Shown here in pieces: positions 16,223 to 25,905 of a stretch of 56,460 nt of DNA (positions within the stretch are counted from its first letter, which is position 1; each line of letters begins with the position of its first letter). The notes below the pieces were generated by a model. The model was not told the origin of the DNA. It saw only the letters and a list, made by a program, of their open reading frames with translations, and did no database searches. The DNA is from Bacteroidota bacterium (GTDB taxonomy: Bacteria; Bacteroidota; JABWAT01), in the NCBI GenBank assembly GCA_020161835.1, contig JAIUNL010000021.1:1-56460 (forward strand), given 5' to 3'. Both the position numbers and the translations under genes were made by a program.

Positions 16223-17179
16223 TTACCTCAATTCCGTCCCGATTGAATATTGAATATAAAGTTCATCCATTTCTGTATGGATGGCAGCACACGATTTCTC
16301 CAGATCAACCAAAAATTTCTCAATTCCTATTTCAAGAATTTCATCGGCGGAACTGTAATCCAGCATGGCTTTGATTTTTCCCGATAAACGTAAAAGAGCC
16401 AGTGACAGGGGCCTCCCACTGTTCATGGCAATATCTGTCAGGGAATAGGATACCTGCCTGATTGAAAAACAGACTGAATGCGGAAAATCAGGATTGAGAA
16501 TCAGAAATTCAGCAATCCAGTTAAATCTCAGATCGGCCGTGTACAATTTGCAATAAGGCTCAAATGCTGATGTGTACTTTAATATTTCGACTTTTTCGAG
16601 GTATTGCTGAGCTGCATCTGCGGTACTATCCAACCGGTAAGCCTGCAGGTAAACTTTCAGCATTTCAGTTGTGGCTTCAGCCCGTTCAAGAAATCGTCCC
16701 AATCTGATGAATTGCCAACCTTCTTCATGACTCAAAGTGGCATCCGTAATTCCCTGAAGAAGAAAGGATGACTCAATAATTCGTTTATACAGGTTTGGTT
16801 CAAGAACCTGGTGATTTCCTGAAACTGATAATTCCCTGAATTCAAGGAAAAAACGGTTGAGAGATTCCCAAAGTTCAGTACTCACCTGTTCTCTGACCTG
16901 ACGGGCATTTTCTCTGGCAATTGATATGCAGGATAAAACCGAATTCGGATGTGTTCTGTCAAAAACAATCTTTGTTAAAATTGTAACAATATCATCCGGT
17001 TCACAATTGGGTGCTGGGCAATAAAGCACTTTTAAAAGTCTGGCGAGACGATCTTCATTTGAACTGGTCGTGTCCTCAAGCATAAAATTAAGATTCACAC
17101 TGGCCATTCTCGCAGTGTGTTCTGCCCGTTCAAGATACCGGCTCATCCAATATAAACTATCTGCTGTTCTTGAAAGCAT
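16223..17179 (-). CDS. Alpha-E domain protein (DUF403)
   Basis: A 318-residue all-helical protein of the alpha-E family. The hallmark start MLSRTADSLYWMSRYLERAEHTARM is present; DRTHPNSVLSCISIARENARQVREQVSTELWESLN and EGWQFIRLGRFLERAEATTEML are also characteristic. The domain is rich in Glu and Arg. Its biochemical role is unknown; it almost always accompanies a circularly permuted ATP-grasp protein, as here (11 bases apart), and is thought to be part of a predicted peptide-synthesis or modification complex. Length is normal. Confidence 0.92.
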   Translation of the reverse strand: MLSRTADSLYWMSRYLERAEHTARMASVNLNFMLEDTTSSNEDRLARLLKVLYCPAPNCEPDDIVTILTKIVFDRTHPNSVLSCISIARENARQVREQVSTELWESLNRFFLEFRELSVSGNHQVLEPNLYKRIIESSFLLQGITDATLSHEEGWQFIRLGRFLERAEATTEMLKVYLQAYRLDSTADAAQQYLEKVEILKYTSAFEPYCKLYTADLRFNWIAEFLILNPDFPHSVCFSIRQVSYSLTDIAMNSGRPLSLALLRLSGKIKAMLDYSSADEILEIGIEKFLVDLEKSCAAIHTEMDELYIQYSIGTELR

Positions 17180-17190
17180 ATTTAAACTCC

Positions 17191-18660
17191 TTAACCCAGA
17201 ACCCAGGTGTCTTTTGCACCACCACCCTGAGATGAATTAACAACCAATGATCCCTTTTTGAGTGCAACCCGGGTAAGTCCACCCGGAACAATTGTGGTCG
17301 AGTCACCTGAAAGAATGTAGGGTCTCAGGTCGATATGACGGGGTTCAATGTGTTTTCCATCCACAAAACAGGGTGAAGTGGAAAGAGAAAGTGTTGGTTG
17401 AGCGATGTAATTTCTCGGATTTTTTTCAATTAATCCTTTAAAGGTTTCCTGTTGTTCTTTGGTACTGTGCGGACCAATCAGCATGCCGTAGCCACCCGAT
17501 TCACCAACAGCTTTAACAACCAGTTTATCGAGATTTTTAAGAACATATTCCCTGTGATCAGGCCGGATAGTCAGGAAAGTTTCTACATTCGGAATGATGG
17601 GGTCTTCATCGAGATAATATTTGATCATTGCCGGAACGAACGCATAAACTGCTTTATCATCTGCAACACCGGTGCCGATTGCATTTGCCAAATTTACATT
17701 CCCTGCACGGTAAGCGTTGAATAAACCAGCGACACCCAAACTTGAATCTGGCCTGAAAATCAGCGGATCTACATAATCGTCATCAATCCGGCGGTAAATA
17801 ACGTCCACTTTTTGAAGTCCGGCAGTCGTTCTCATAAAAATGTGGTTATTGTGGTAAACCAGATCCTGACCTTCGACAAGCGGAACGCCCATCAGGCGGG
17901 CAAGAAAAGTATGTTCAAAATAGGCAGAATTGAAAACACCGGGTGAAAGTAAGACGACGGTCGGATCATCAGAAGCATTTTTAGGAGCAAGTTCTTTTAA
18001 TTTCTGAAGCAGAACCTGAGAATAATTATCAACGGGAAGAACACCATAATCTCTGAAAAGGGAAGGGAAAATCTGTTTCATAACGCTGCGGCACGTGAGC
18101 ATGTAAGAAACTCCGCTCGGAACTCTCAGATTGTCTTCAAGAACATAAAACTGGCTGTTTTTATCCCGGATGAGGTCAGTTCCTGAAATCGAAACATAAA
18201 TATCTTTCGGAACGCTGAGTCCCCGCATTTCGGTACGGTAATGTTTGCAGGAATAAACCAGATCACGGGGAACAACTTTGTCTTTGATGATCTTTTCAGA
18301 GGTGTAAATATCCTTCAGAAACAGATTCAGAGCCTGCATCCGCTGAGTGAGTCCTCTTTCAATATAACGCCACTCATCGTTTTTTATAATCCTTGGCAGA
18401 AGATCATAGGGAATGATTTTTTCAGTTCCCTGACTGTCACCATAAACGGTAAAAGTGATACCCTGATTGATAAAAAACAGATCAGAACTTTGCTGTTTCT
18501 GAATCAGATCCTTTGCCGACATCGAATATAACTGTTCTGAAAGTTTACGGTAATGCTCACGGGGCAGAAACCCTGAGTCAAACATTTCATCATAAAAATC
18601 GTGACTGTTATACTCACCAAAAAGGGATAAAGTATCAGAATTATTTTGAGGAGAAGTCAT
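17191..18660 (-). CDS. Circularly permuted type 2 ATP-grasp protein
   Basis: A 489-residue ATP-grasp protein of the DUF404/DUF407 type, with the ATP-grasp modules in permuted order. Visible pieces are LTQRMQALNLFLKDIY, FYVLEDNLRVPSGVSYML (substrate/Mg region), LVVKAVGESGGYGMLIGPHS (the glycine-rich ATP-binding loop) and HIDLRPYILSG. The family is predicted to form amide bonds in small peptides with ATP. It starts the three-gene unit ATP-grasp, alpha-E, transglutaminase. No product is known. There is no clear Shine-Dalgarno sequence. Confidence 0.92.
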   Translation of the reverse strand: MTSPQNNSDTLSLFGEYNSHDFYDEMFDSGFLPREHYRKLSEQLYSMSAKDLIQKQQSSDLFFINQGITFTVYGDSQGTEKIIPYDLLPRIIKNDEWRYIERGLTQRMQALNLFLKDIYTSEKIIKDKVVPRDLVYSCKHYRTEMRGLSVPKDIYVSISGTDLIRDKNSQFYVLEDNLRVPSGVSYMLTCRSVMKQIFPSLFRDYGVLPVDNYSQVLLQKLKELAPKNASDDPTVVLLSPGVFNSAYFEHTFLARLMGVPLVEGQDLVYHNNHIFMRTTAGLQKVDVIYRRIDDDYVDPLIFRPDSSLGVAGLFNAYRAGNVNLANAIGTGVADDKAVYAFVPAMIKYYLDEDPIIPNVETFLTIRPDHREYVLKNLDKLVVKAVGESGGYGMLIGPHSTKEQQETFKGLIEKNPRNYIAQPTLSLSTSPCFVDGKHIEPRHIDLRPYILSGDSTTIVPGGLTRVALKKGSLVVNSSQGGGAKDTWVLG

Positions 18661-18681
18661 TAGTATATAATGTGATTATGT

Positions 18682-18693
18682 TTAAGCGCTTAA
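18682..18693. promoter_or_regulatory. Perfect palindrome TTAAGCGCTTAA upstream of the ATP-grasp operon
   Basis: A 12-base perfect palindrome 22 bases before the ATP-grasp ATG, in A+T-rich DNA that also holds ATGTAA and TTACAT as an inverted pair. It could be an operator; no regulator is identified. Confidence 0.35.
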
Positions 18694-18806
18694 TAAAATA
18701 ATGTAAAATATGTAATATGCTTACATAATACGAATTACTATGGTAAGAATCAAGATTGGAAATAAAGGTGACGGAAAAAATGGAAGGCGGGGATTTGAGA
18801 AAAGGT

Positions 18807-18830
18807 AAGGGCACAGGATTTTGTGCCCTT
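18807..18830 (-). terminator. AAGGGCAC/GTGCCCTT hairpin after the surface operon
   Basis: An 8-bp stem about 20 bases after the stop codon of the last gene of the operon. On the minus strand it is followed by ACCTTTTCTC, a weak T-rich tail. Probable intrinsic terminator. Confidence 0.55.
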
Positions 18831-18848
18831 AATGATAAAAGAAAAGGT

Positions 18849-20078
18849 CTAATTCTGGGTAATATCTGTACTTAGTTTGTAAACCATAATTCGTTTGTTG
18901 CCGGTATCAGCAATGAACAACTTTAACTTACCGTAAGCAACACCTTTCGGCCGGTTAAATTGTTTGGTTCCCGTTCCGGTTCCGCCGAAAGAAGTAATCA
19001 GGTTTTTCTTGCCAAAATCAGGGGTTTCTCCTTCCTGTCCTGACAAGTTAAACTGATAAAGACTGTCAAGTTCACTGTCAACTACAAGTATAAACTGATG
19101 TTTATCAGCAGCAATGGTAATATCAGCAGGGTTTCGGAATCTGCTTTCAAAATTACCATCTCTCTGAACATATCCGTACAAAAACCGGGTAGCTTTAGTC
19201 GTATCCTGATTAAGATATTTTCTTTCAATGTCAAGCAGACCTTCATCAGTAACTTTGAGTCCCTGAACCCGGTAAAAACTACGTGATTTTATCCCGTAAA
19301 TAAAATCTTTCGATGAAGAAACTGAATTGGATTGGGGTGGGGCAGCATAAGAAGTCAGACTGACCGGATCATTGAAAAATTTGAGTCCGTCGCCGACGCC
19401 AGGGTCAAGTTCATTCGAAAAGGTACCTTGATAGTCCCGGGTTTTGCTGAATTGGACAAGGGTATTGTCATAGCCACCGAGTGCCGTGGCATTAAAATTA
19501 TTAGGTCCTTTGCGTGCAACAAAAAAGGAATTATCTGCAAAATTGGCGATCCCGGCAAAACTAACCTTTTCAGCTTCATTTAAACCTGAACCTGACGGAT
19601 TGAAATAAAAGGGATGCACAATTCGCTTCAGTATTCTTGTTGAGTTTTTAAGAATCTGACTGGTAGATGTCATGTCGAGGCAATAAATTGCCGGAAGGTT
19701 ATAAGACCGGCCAATAGTGGTATCAATCCGTCCGATAATAAAAAGATTTAAGGCACGGTCCATGCCCAGCTTTTCAGCTTTTACCAGGGAGTAAAAACCA
19801 AGCAAGGTTCCATTTTCGTCATATTGGTACACACTTCCTGAAGAATCAGCCACATAAACCAGCTTGTCAAAACCGTACAGAACATCAACCGGAGTTTGAA
19901 AGGCACCTTTCCAGATTGCCACGTTAACCCATTCTTTAGAAGCAACGGTTCCTGAATTTTTGGCTTCGTCACGTGCAGCCAGAATATCTTCAATTGCATT
20001 TCCTTCTCTTTCACCGAATGAACAGGATGAAAAAATTGAAGCAAGAAAAAGCAGGAATAATAGGTTCCTTAATTTCAT
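18849..20078 (-). CDS. NHL/6-bladed beta-propeller lipoprotein
   Basis: A 409-residue lipoprotein with lipobox SSCS near residue 19 (FLASIFSSCSFGER). The body resembles NHL or six-bladed propeller repeats: DVLYGFDKLVYVADSSGSVYQYDENG, FNRPKGVAYGKLKLFIADTGNKRIMVYKL and ADKHQFILVVDSELDSLYQFNLSG. Such propellers bind partners or ligands at the cell surface or periplasm. It is the last gene of the operon and overlaps the PorV-like gene by 4 bases. Specific function unknown. Confidence 0.75.
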   Translation of the reverse strand: MKLRNLLFLLFLASIFSSCSFGEREGNAIEDILAARDEAKNSGTVASKEWVNVAIWKGAFQTPVDVLYGFDKLVYVADSSGSVYQYDENGTLLGFYSLVKAEKLGMDRALNLFIIGRIDTTIGRSYNLPAIYCLDMTSTSQILKNSTRILKRIVHPFYFNPSGSGLNEAEKVSFAGIANFADNSFFVARKGPNNFNATALGGYDNTLVQFSKTRDYQGTFSNELDPGVGDGLKFFNDPVSLTSYAAPPQSNSVSSSKDFIYGIKSRSFYRVQGLKVTDEGLLDIERKYLNQDTTKATRFLYGYVQRDGNFESRFRNPADITIAADKHQFILVVDSELDSLYQFNLSGQEGETPDFGKKNLITSFGGTGTGTKQFNRPKGVAYGKLKLFIADTGNKRIMVYKLSTDITQN

Positions 20079-21079
20079 CTGAGATCTCCTTCAGGAAGCG
20101 AAATACCCAGTGTAAACCGATGGGCATATCCGAGCGGATCAATATAAGAGGCTGCATAATCAACCTTCAGGTCAAATGCATAAAGAGTTTTATTCAAACC
20201 GATACCGAATGAGGGAATTTCCTGACCATCAACATTTAATTTCATACCAGTCCTGAGGTATATCAGTTTCATATATCCATATTCAATACCAAAAGAATAA
20301 TTTTCAGCGCCATCATTAGGGTGATTGAGCTGAACTGCACCCAAAATGTCATGATCTTCAGTTTTGAACAGGAATTTTGACATTCCCAGACGAAAATTGG
20401 AAGGTGTCTGATATTCCTGATAGGCATCAACCGGTTGTGTATCCGGAGGAGTTGCTTTACCGCTTGGTTTGTGGCGGCCTCCAAAATTCATCAATGCAAT
20501 TGAAAGGCGGGTATCATTCTCATCCAGGATGTAGGTCATTCCCAAATCAATTGCAACGGCAGAAAAATTGACTTCAGCCAGTTGTTCCCTGATGTATTTT
20601 GCTGTAATTCCAAAAGTAAACTGTGTTGTCATCTGGCGGGCGTAAGTTAACCCGGCAGCAAGATCATAATAATTGAATTTTTCGCCGGTTCCGTAAGGTT
20701 GCAGTGTGGTTCTGCGCTCCATGGCTTCGGTTGAAAGGTAATTCAGAGAAAACCCGAATGATCCGATTTCTTCAAGACGATAAACCGTTGCAAGTGTGGT
20801 CTGATTGATATCAGCATACCATCTGTTATAAGAAAAAGAGGTTGAATAACTGGGCAGGAAGGCAATATGCCCCGGATTCCAGAATATTGAATTTGCATCT
20901 GAGGTCAGAGAAATTCCGGTTTCTGCAAGAGCAACCTCACGGGCACCAACACCAATTTTCAAAAACTGAAAACTTGAGGTGGCAACACGGTTAGACCCGA
21001 GATCACCAAAAATCTGAGCTTCTGAAACCGTGACGAGACCCAGAACAAAACACAAAAATAAAATCAGTTTCTTTTTCAT
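20075..21079 (-). CDS. PorV/PorQ family outer-membrane protein
   Basis: A 334-residue exported beta-barrel with signal peptide (LCFVLGLVTVSEA). The family start FLKIGVGAREVALAETGISLTSDANSIFWNPGHIAFL matches PorV/PorQ-like proteins, where ARxxALGxA...D..A.fwNPA is the usual form. PorV is an outer-membrane shuttle or attachment factor of the type IX secretion system; many Ignavibacteria-like genomes encode several paralogues beside TonB receptors. It overlaps both neighbours by 4 bases, so it is tightly coupled to the receptor and propeller genes. Confidence 0.85.
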   Translation of the reverse strand: MKKKLILFLCFVLGLVTVSEAQIFGDLGSNRVATSSFQFLKIGVGAREVALAETGISLTSDANSIFWNPGHIAFLPSYSTSFSYNRWYADINQTTLATVYRLEEIGSFGFSLNYLSTEAMERRTTLQPYGTGEKFNYYDLAAGLTYARQMTTQFTFGITAKYIREQLAEVNFSAVAIDLGMTYILDENDTRLSIALMNFGGRHKPSGKATPPDTQPVDAYQEYQTPSNFRLGMSKFLFKTEDHDILGAVQLNHPNDGAENYSFGIEYGYMKLIYLRTGMKLNVDGQEIPSFGIGLNKTLYAFDLKVDYAASYIDPLGYAHRFTLGISLPEGDLR

Positions 21080-23922
21080 AGTTCTACTGAAACTCCAAAG
21101 ACGATATGCCGCTGAGGCAGATAACGGGCCGGATTAAACGGATTTACATTTGTGTACAGCGGGTGAGGATTAAGAGGATCGTAAGACGGATACGGATCAC
21201 CAGATTCGTAGGCACTTCCCGTTAGCGGGTTAATGACCGTTGAGTTTTTATTGTCAAACAGGTTGGTGACTTTCAGGCTGATAACCATTTTAAAATTCTG
21301 AAAATTTACATTTCTTCTTGCGCCAAGATCTGCCCAGAACCACCAGTCACCCAATTTTGAATACCGGTCTGTTGGTAAAGTGGTGTAGTTCATTAAGCCG
21401 GTTGTGTTATCAATTCCATCTGCGGTCAGTTTATCATACCGTTTGCCTGACTGAAGATTACTGGTAAGGTTGATGTTCCAGTTTTCAAGAAGGGCTCCAT
21501 ACCAGTTATCTATTTCAGAAGGTGAGGTGTAGGTCAAGCCAACTTTGAACATCCAGGGGCGATCCCATGGCAGAAAGGTTTCTTTTGTGGTGATGGCATC
21601 CTGCTTCCGGGATGTGAACTCAGAAAAGTCTGATGATTTTGCGGAAGCCTGCTGGTAAGAAACTGACGAATTTACTTTTAATTCTTTGGTGATCCGGGTC
21701 AGGTAAGTGACTTCAATTCCAAGAATTTTGGCATAATCATCATTTTTATAGGTGTAATAATATTGGTTTTTATGCTGAATTTCCTGCTCACCGGTTGTGG
21801 TAATGTAATCGAATTTATCCTTGGTAAATGCTACAACTGTAAGAGCATCATTGGCCGTAATCTGATTTCTGATGCCAAGTTCGTATTCAACTGTGGTTTC
21901 AGGTTTTAGTGTTGGGTTACCACGACGTTCACCTCTGAGTCTTGATACATCAGTTTCATCTATCTTACTGTAAAGCTGATAAGCCTGTGGCCATGAGATC
22001 GAATGTCCGTAGTTAAAAAACAGCATCTGATTATCAGAAACGGGGAACGATACTTTTACTTTCGGAAGGGCTCTGAGCCAGTAATTGCTTCCGCCAAGAG
22101 AAACGGTTTCCTTTTTGTATTTATTTACAAAAGAAGGATTGATAGGGAAGGTCCCTTTATCGTTGTTGATGAGTTTGTCGGCAAAATCACCCGGGTAGAA
22201 ATAGGACATTCTAAGCCCGATACTTCCGATAAATCCCTTTTCAGCGATTTTATATGAGGCATAAACGCCACCATTGAAAGGTGACACTTTCCAGATTTCA
22301 TGGGCATAACCCAGTTGTGTGGTTGCATCACCGGGTCGGATGGGAGCACCTATCCAAGGCGATTGAATGTCTACCCACTGATAAGTTGAGAGTAAATGTT
22401 CAAATCCTGTTTGAAAAGTAACCCGTTGATCCTGCCAGGTATAATCGGTTTTAAACGTGTACTCTTCGGCCCAGTGATCATGCCAGGTTGTTGAAATTCC
22501 CTTGTTGTAAAGTCCGGATTCTTTCGGATTTCCCTGTACCACATATCTGACGTCACCGGTTGAACCGCCCCAGTAAGAAATCGGGTCAGTAATAATGCTT
22601 TCAGGGTTATAATCTTCGGAAAGAGAATCAGGTCTCCACGGACGGCCATTCGCATCGGCACGAAGTTTAGAAAAAACACGGGCCACTCTGAAATCAAGAT
22701 AATCATTTGACGATAACGTCTGGGTATAACCCAAAATAATCTGGTTCAGATCTGACGTATAGGTTGTGGCTTTATCCGGGATAAGGGCAAATGCATATTG
22801 GTATCCGGGTCTCAGATCGCCTGTGAGTGAAACAAACTTGAGCATGTTTGAATTCTGGTTGATATTAACCGAACGGCGATAACTGTAAAACCATTTTTGG
22901 GTAGGTTCAGGTTTCCAGGTAATTTTAAAGGCGCCAGACCAGCGGTTGTCTTCTTTCGGTGCAAGTGAGGTATTGTTATCAAAAAGGCTGGAATAGAGTT
23001 GAGACGCCGGTTTTTTTGTGAATTCATCACTGCCAGAGTAGGAGAAATTGGTGTAATAGGTGACTTCACCCAGGTCTTTCCCGAATAGCCCGGCAAGACC
23101 GGTTACCGGTGAAAGCGGACCGCTGATGGTTCCATCCCATGAGTCGTAATTCCATGACCATTTACGGTCAGTTTCGCCATCGGTAAAATAATCACGCTGG
23201 TGATTCACCTTCATTTTGTGTTCTTTTCCGCCTTCTTTGGTTTTAACTGAAATAAAACCAGACGTAGCACCCGATTCTGCACCGATTCCGCCGGTGACCA
23301 CATCAACTGCATCAATATCATCCAGATTCAGTTCAAGACCGAACCCCGTACCAGCCAGCGGATCTTTTGCAGAAACACCATCCACATAATATCCCGTTTC
23401 GTATGGTTTCCCGCCACGGACATAAATTCCGTCAACAGTTTGAACAATACCTGCCTGGTTACCAGCAACCTGCTGAATATTCTGAAGGGGAGTGGCAGTA
23501 AGATCTTCTGCTTTTACCTGAACGGCTGAATTTGCCTGTTCAATGTCAAAAATTGGTTTTTCACCGATAACCAAAACTTCCTGATCGAGTGAAAGCATTT
23601 CGACCGGTAAGGCAAATTTTACTTTGGTGTCTTTGCCTGCAAGGACCTTTATGCCGGTTTGCAGCACTTTTTGGTATCCAACATAAGAGGCCTGAATGTT
23701 GTATTCACCCGGACCAACGTTCTCAATTTTGTAATTACCATCGATATCGGTTGCAGCACCGTAATAGGTTCCTTTCAGAACAATATTCACACCGATCAGG
23801 GGTTCTTTGGTCTCTTTATCGACCACAGAGCCACTGATTGAACCGTGGTTCTGAGCAAAAAGTGATGTTCCGGTAAAGAATCCTGCAAGAAGCAGAAATA
23901 AAAGTCGTTTTTTCATTTTCAT
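21076..23922 (-). CDS. TonB-dependent receptor with carboxypeptidase-like regulatory domain
   Basis: A 948-residue outer-membrane receptor. A signal peptide (LLLAGFFTGTSLFAQ) is followed by a CarboxypepD_reg-like domain at about residues 27-110 (GSISGSVVDKETKEPLIGVNIVLKGT, GAATDIDGNYKIENVGPGEYN). Then a plug domain (NIQQVAGNQAGIVQTVDGIYVRGG and YYVDGVSAKDPLAG) and a long barrel ending HIVFGVSVEL. Such receptors take up large or scarce ligands using TonB energy. No SusD partner is present; instead the operon supplies a PorV-like barrel and lipoproteins. The ligand is unknown. It overlaps both neighbouring genes by 4 bases. Confidence 0.92.
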   Translation of the reverse strand: MKMKKRLLFLLLAGFFTGTSLFAQNHGSISGSVVDKETKEPLIGVNIVLKGTYYGAATDIDGNYKIENVGPGEYNIQASYVGYQKVLQTGIKVLAGKDTKVKFALPVEMLSLDQEVLVIGEKPIFDIEQANSAVQVKAEDLTATPLQNIQQVAGNQAGIVQTVDGIYVRGGKPYETGYYVDGVSAKDPLAGTGFGLELNLDDIDAVDVVTGGIGAESGATSGFISVKTKEGGKEHKMKVNHQRDYFTDGETDRKWSWNYDSWDGTISGPLSPVTGLAGLFGKDLGEVTYYTNFSYSGSDEFTKKPASQLYSSLFDNNTSLAPKEDNRWSGAFKITWKPEPTQKWFYSYRRSVNINQNSNMLKFVSLTGDLRPGYQYAFALIPDKATTYTSDLNQIILGYTQTLSSNDYLDFRVARVFSKLRADANGRPWRPDSLSEDYNPESIITDPISYWGGSTGDVRYVVQGNPKESGLYNKGISTTWHDHWAEEYTFKTDYTWQDQRVTFQTGFEHLLSTYQWVDIQSPWIGAPIRPGDATTQLGYAHEIWKVSPFNGGVYASYKIAEKGFIGSIGLRMSYFYPGDFADKLINNDKGTFPINPSFVNKYKKETVSLGGSNYWLRALPKVKVSFPVSDNQMLFFNYGHSISWPQAYQLYSKIDETDVSRLRGERRGNPTLKPETTVEYELGIRNQITANDALTVVAFTKDKFDYITTTGEQEIQHKNQYYYTYKNDDYAKILGIEVTYLTRITKELKVNSSVSYQQASAKSSDFSEFTSRKQDAITTKETFLPWDRPWMFKVGLTYTSPSEIDNWYGALLENWNINLTSNLQSGKRYDKLTADGIDNTTGLMNYTTLPTDRYSKLGDWWFWADLGARRNVNFQNFKMVISLKVTNLFDNKNSTVINPLTGSAYESGDPYPSYDPLNPHPLYTNVNPFNPARYLPQRHIVFGVSVEL

Positions 23923-25667
23923 CGCCTTGTTGTTGGGCGTTCAAATTCCTGGCTTAAAATCTTTGAGACCAGTTCAACAGCCGGATTGTTGTAGGTTTTC
24001 CCATTTTCCACTTTCGGGTAGGATGTTCCGGGTGGAATCTGAGTCATATTCGGAAGGGGAGCCGTAGTGAAAACAAGATTTCGTTCCAGATTTTCAAGGA
24101 CGAGAACAGGTGTTCCGATTCCCTTATAAAGTGGTACATTTACCGGCCAGATATCATTTGAAGCCGGAAGATCAAACCGGTAAAGCACAGTAGCCTGTGA
24201 TGATGGAACAAATGAGAAAAATCCGAAATCATTACCGATAAATGCTTTAGTCCCGATTTTTGCCGGAAGGGAAGCAATAAAAGCCGAGTCAGAAAGGGTT
24301 GGTTTTTCTTTTACGAGATACCGGTCGGCTCTGAGAGTTGAATGATAACCATTTCTTGCAGGACCGGTTGCAGGATAATATTTCCTGTTCAGGGAATCAA
24401 TCGGGAGAAAGCGAAGTGCTTCAAAATCAAGTTCATTTTCGTTACCGGTAAACCCGATTCTGACAAGAGCTTTACCACCTTTATTCAAATAAAAGGGTAT
24501 GATACTTTGAGCAATTGCAACGTCAGGGTTGGTAAGACCATACCAGATCAGTTTTCTAAAGGATAAAACAGTTGCTCTGAGTAAAACCAAACGAATGCTT
24601 TGAGGAATAGTTTGCGAAAAATCAGGGTTTTGCAGGGAAAGAAAATCTGAATTTGCATAACTTTCGCCAGCAACAGTTGCCGGAGCCTGTTTAAGGAGAG
24701 AACGAAGGGAATCACGGTCACCCAGTTCATGTGCTCTGATGACAAGCAGTTCACCGCCACTTTTTGACTGGTTCACCTGCCAGGTTGCTGTTGTTGACTG
24801 ATCTGGCATTGATGCAATTTTTGAACGGGCGTTGGTATTATCAACCAACCGGTAATAAAGTACGTTTAAGGCGTTCAATTTCAGGTTTGGAATACTGATG
24901 CCTGATTCTGCCAGTTCTGAACCAATCAGAACCGATGCAGCTATTTTTGTTCCTGTTGCTTTTAAATCACCTTTAAGAGTCACAATTCTGGTTTTTGGCG
25001 GAAGTGAAATCCAGTTTGATTCACTTGTGTCATTTAACGCAAGTTCAACATTTTTAAGGGATGAACTGCCATCTGCATCAAATCCTTCCAGAATAAAACT
25101 GGCTACAGGTAAGGTTACAGCCGGTATTTTGGATGCAGCGTTAAAATAGGCAACCGGAGCTGTATTTTTTATTTTAATTGAAAAACCGTCGGGTGTTGGG
25201 TCAATGGCGCCGAAATCAATAAACGGCTCACCCGAATTAAAAACACCATTTGAGTCTGAATCGGTGAAAAACTCATTTCCTATATTTTTCCCGAGATACG
25301 TGACCTGACTGTCAAACCGGCCATTTCCGCTGTTGTCGATGGCGGCAACGAATATTTTCGTGATAAGGGTGTCAAGTCCTTTGGTTGGGATAACAACAGT
25401 TAATTTCCGCTGGGTGGTAAATTGCCAGGTTTCAAGTGAATCGAGGGAGTAAAGATACCCGACAACTTCACCGTCAGGATCGTCGCCATTCCAGAAAAGT
25501 GTCATTTCTGTAACAGAAACGTAGTTCTTTACATCAGTGGTATCCAGAAAGATAGTCGTATTGGGCGACTGGTTTGGAACCGGATCATTCATGATCGAGT
25601 CCTTGCAGGATGTAACTGCAACCAAAACCAGTACAGGAAACAGAAAAGAGTAAAATTTTCTTGTCAT
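23919..25667 (-). CDS. Surface lipoprotein with Ig-like start, unknown function
   Basis: A lipoprotein of about 582 residues with lipobox VTSC (LVLVAVTSCKDSIMND). The N-terminal part reads as an immunoglobulin or fibronectin-like domain (PNTTIFLDTTDVKNYVSVTEMTLFWNGDDPDGEVVGYLYSLD), then NEFFTDSDSNGVFNSGEPFIDFG, a calcium-loop-like D/N-rich stretch. The C-terminal half has no recognised domain. The ATG used opens the signal peptide; a TTG 15 bases further up is also in frame. Overlap with the receptor gene suggests a receptor-associated surface subunit. Function unknown. Confidence 0.7.
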   Translation of the reverse strand: MTRKFYSFLFPVLVLVAVTSCKDSIMNDPVPNQSPNTTIFLDTTDVKNYVSVTEMTLFWNGDDPDGEVVGYLYSLDSLETWQFTTQRKLTVVIPTKGLDTLITKIFVAAIDNSGNGRFDSQVTYLGKNIGNEFFTDSDSNGVFNSGEPFIDFGAIDPTPDGFSIKIKNTAPVAYFNAASKIPAVTLPVASFILEGFDADGSSSLKNVELALNDTSESNWISLPPKTRIVTLKGDLKATGTKIAASVLIGSELAESGISIPNLKLNALNVLYYRLVDNTNARSKIASMPDQSTTATWQVNQSKSGGELLVIRAHELGDRDSLRSLLKQAPATVAGESYANSDFLSLQNPDFSQTIPQSIRLVLLRATVLSFRKLIWYGLTNPDVAIAQSIIPFYLNKGGKALVRIGFTGNENELDFEALRFLPIDSLNRKYYPATGPARNGYHSTLRADRYLVKEKPTLSDSAFIASLPAKIGTKAFIGNDFGFFSFVPSSQATVLYRFDLPASNDIWPVNVPLYKGIGTPVLVLENLERNLVFTTAPLPNMTQIPPGTSYPKVENGKTYNNPAVELVSKILSQEFERPTTRR

Positions 25668-25795
25668 AAAGAAATGGACCAAGTTGGTTGAAAAAAAATG
25701 ACCACCAGAAGGTCAGACTGGTTTAAAGTCATTTGCGAATACAAAACCAGAAACAAAACAAAAGAAAAGGGTTTTGGTTTTTTTTTGTTATAGAT

Positions 25796-25888
25796 GTCAT
25801 CCTGACGAAAGTCAGGATCCATGTCATTAAAAAATACTGGATCCCGGCTCCCCGAACGCTTTCGGGGCAGGCTACAGCCGGGATGACA
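25796..25888. repeat. Composite palindromic element, type 2
   Basis: A small palindrome (CCTGAC-GAAA-GTCAGG) is followed by a larger one with arms GGATCCCGGC / GCCGGGATGAC around the core CCCGAACGCTTTCGGG (25851-25866). That core is the exact reverse complement of the core of the type 1 element at 33840-33855. It lies 3' of the OB-fold protein's upstream neighbour and 5' of nothing coding within 100 bases. Confidence 0.8.
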
Positions 25889-25905
25889 GCAAAAAACAAA
25901 AACAA

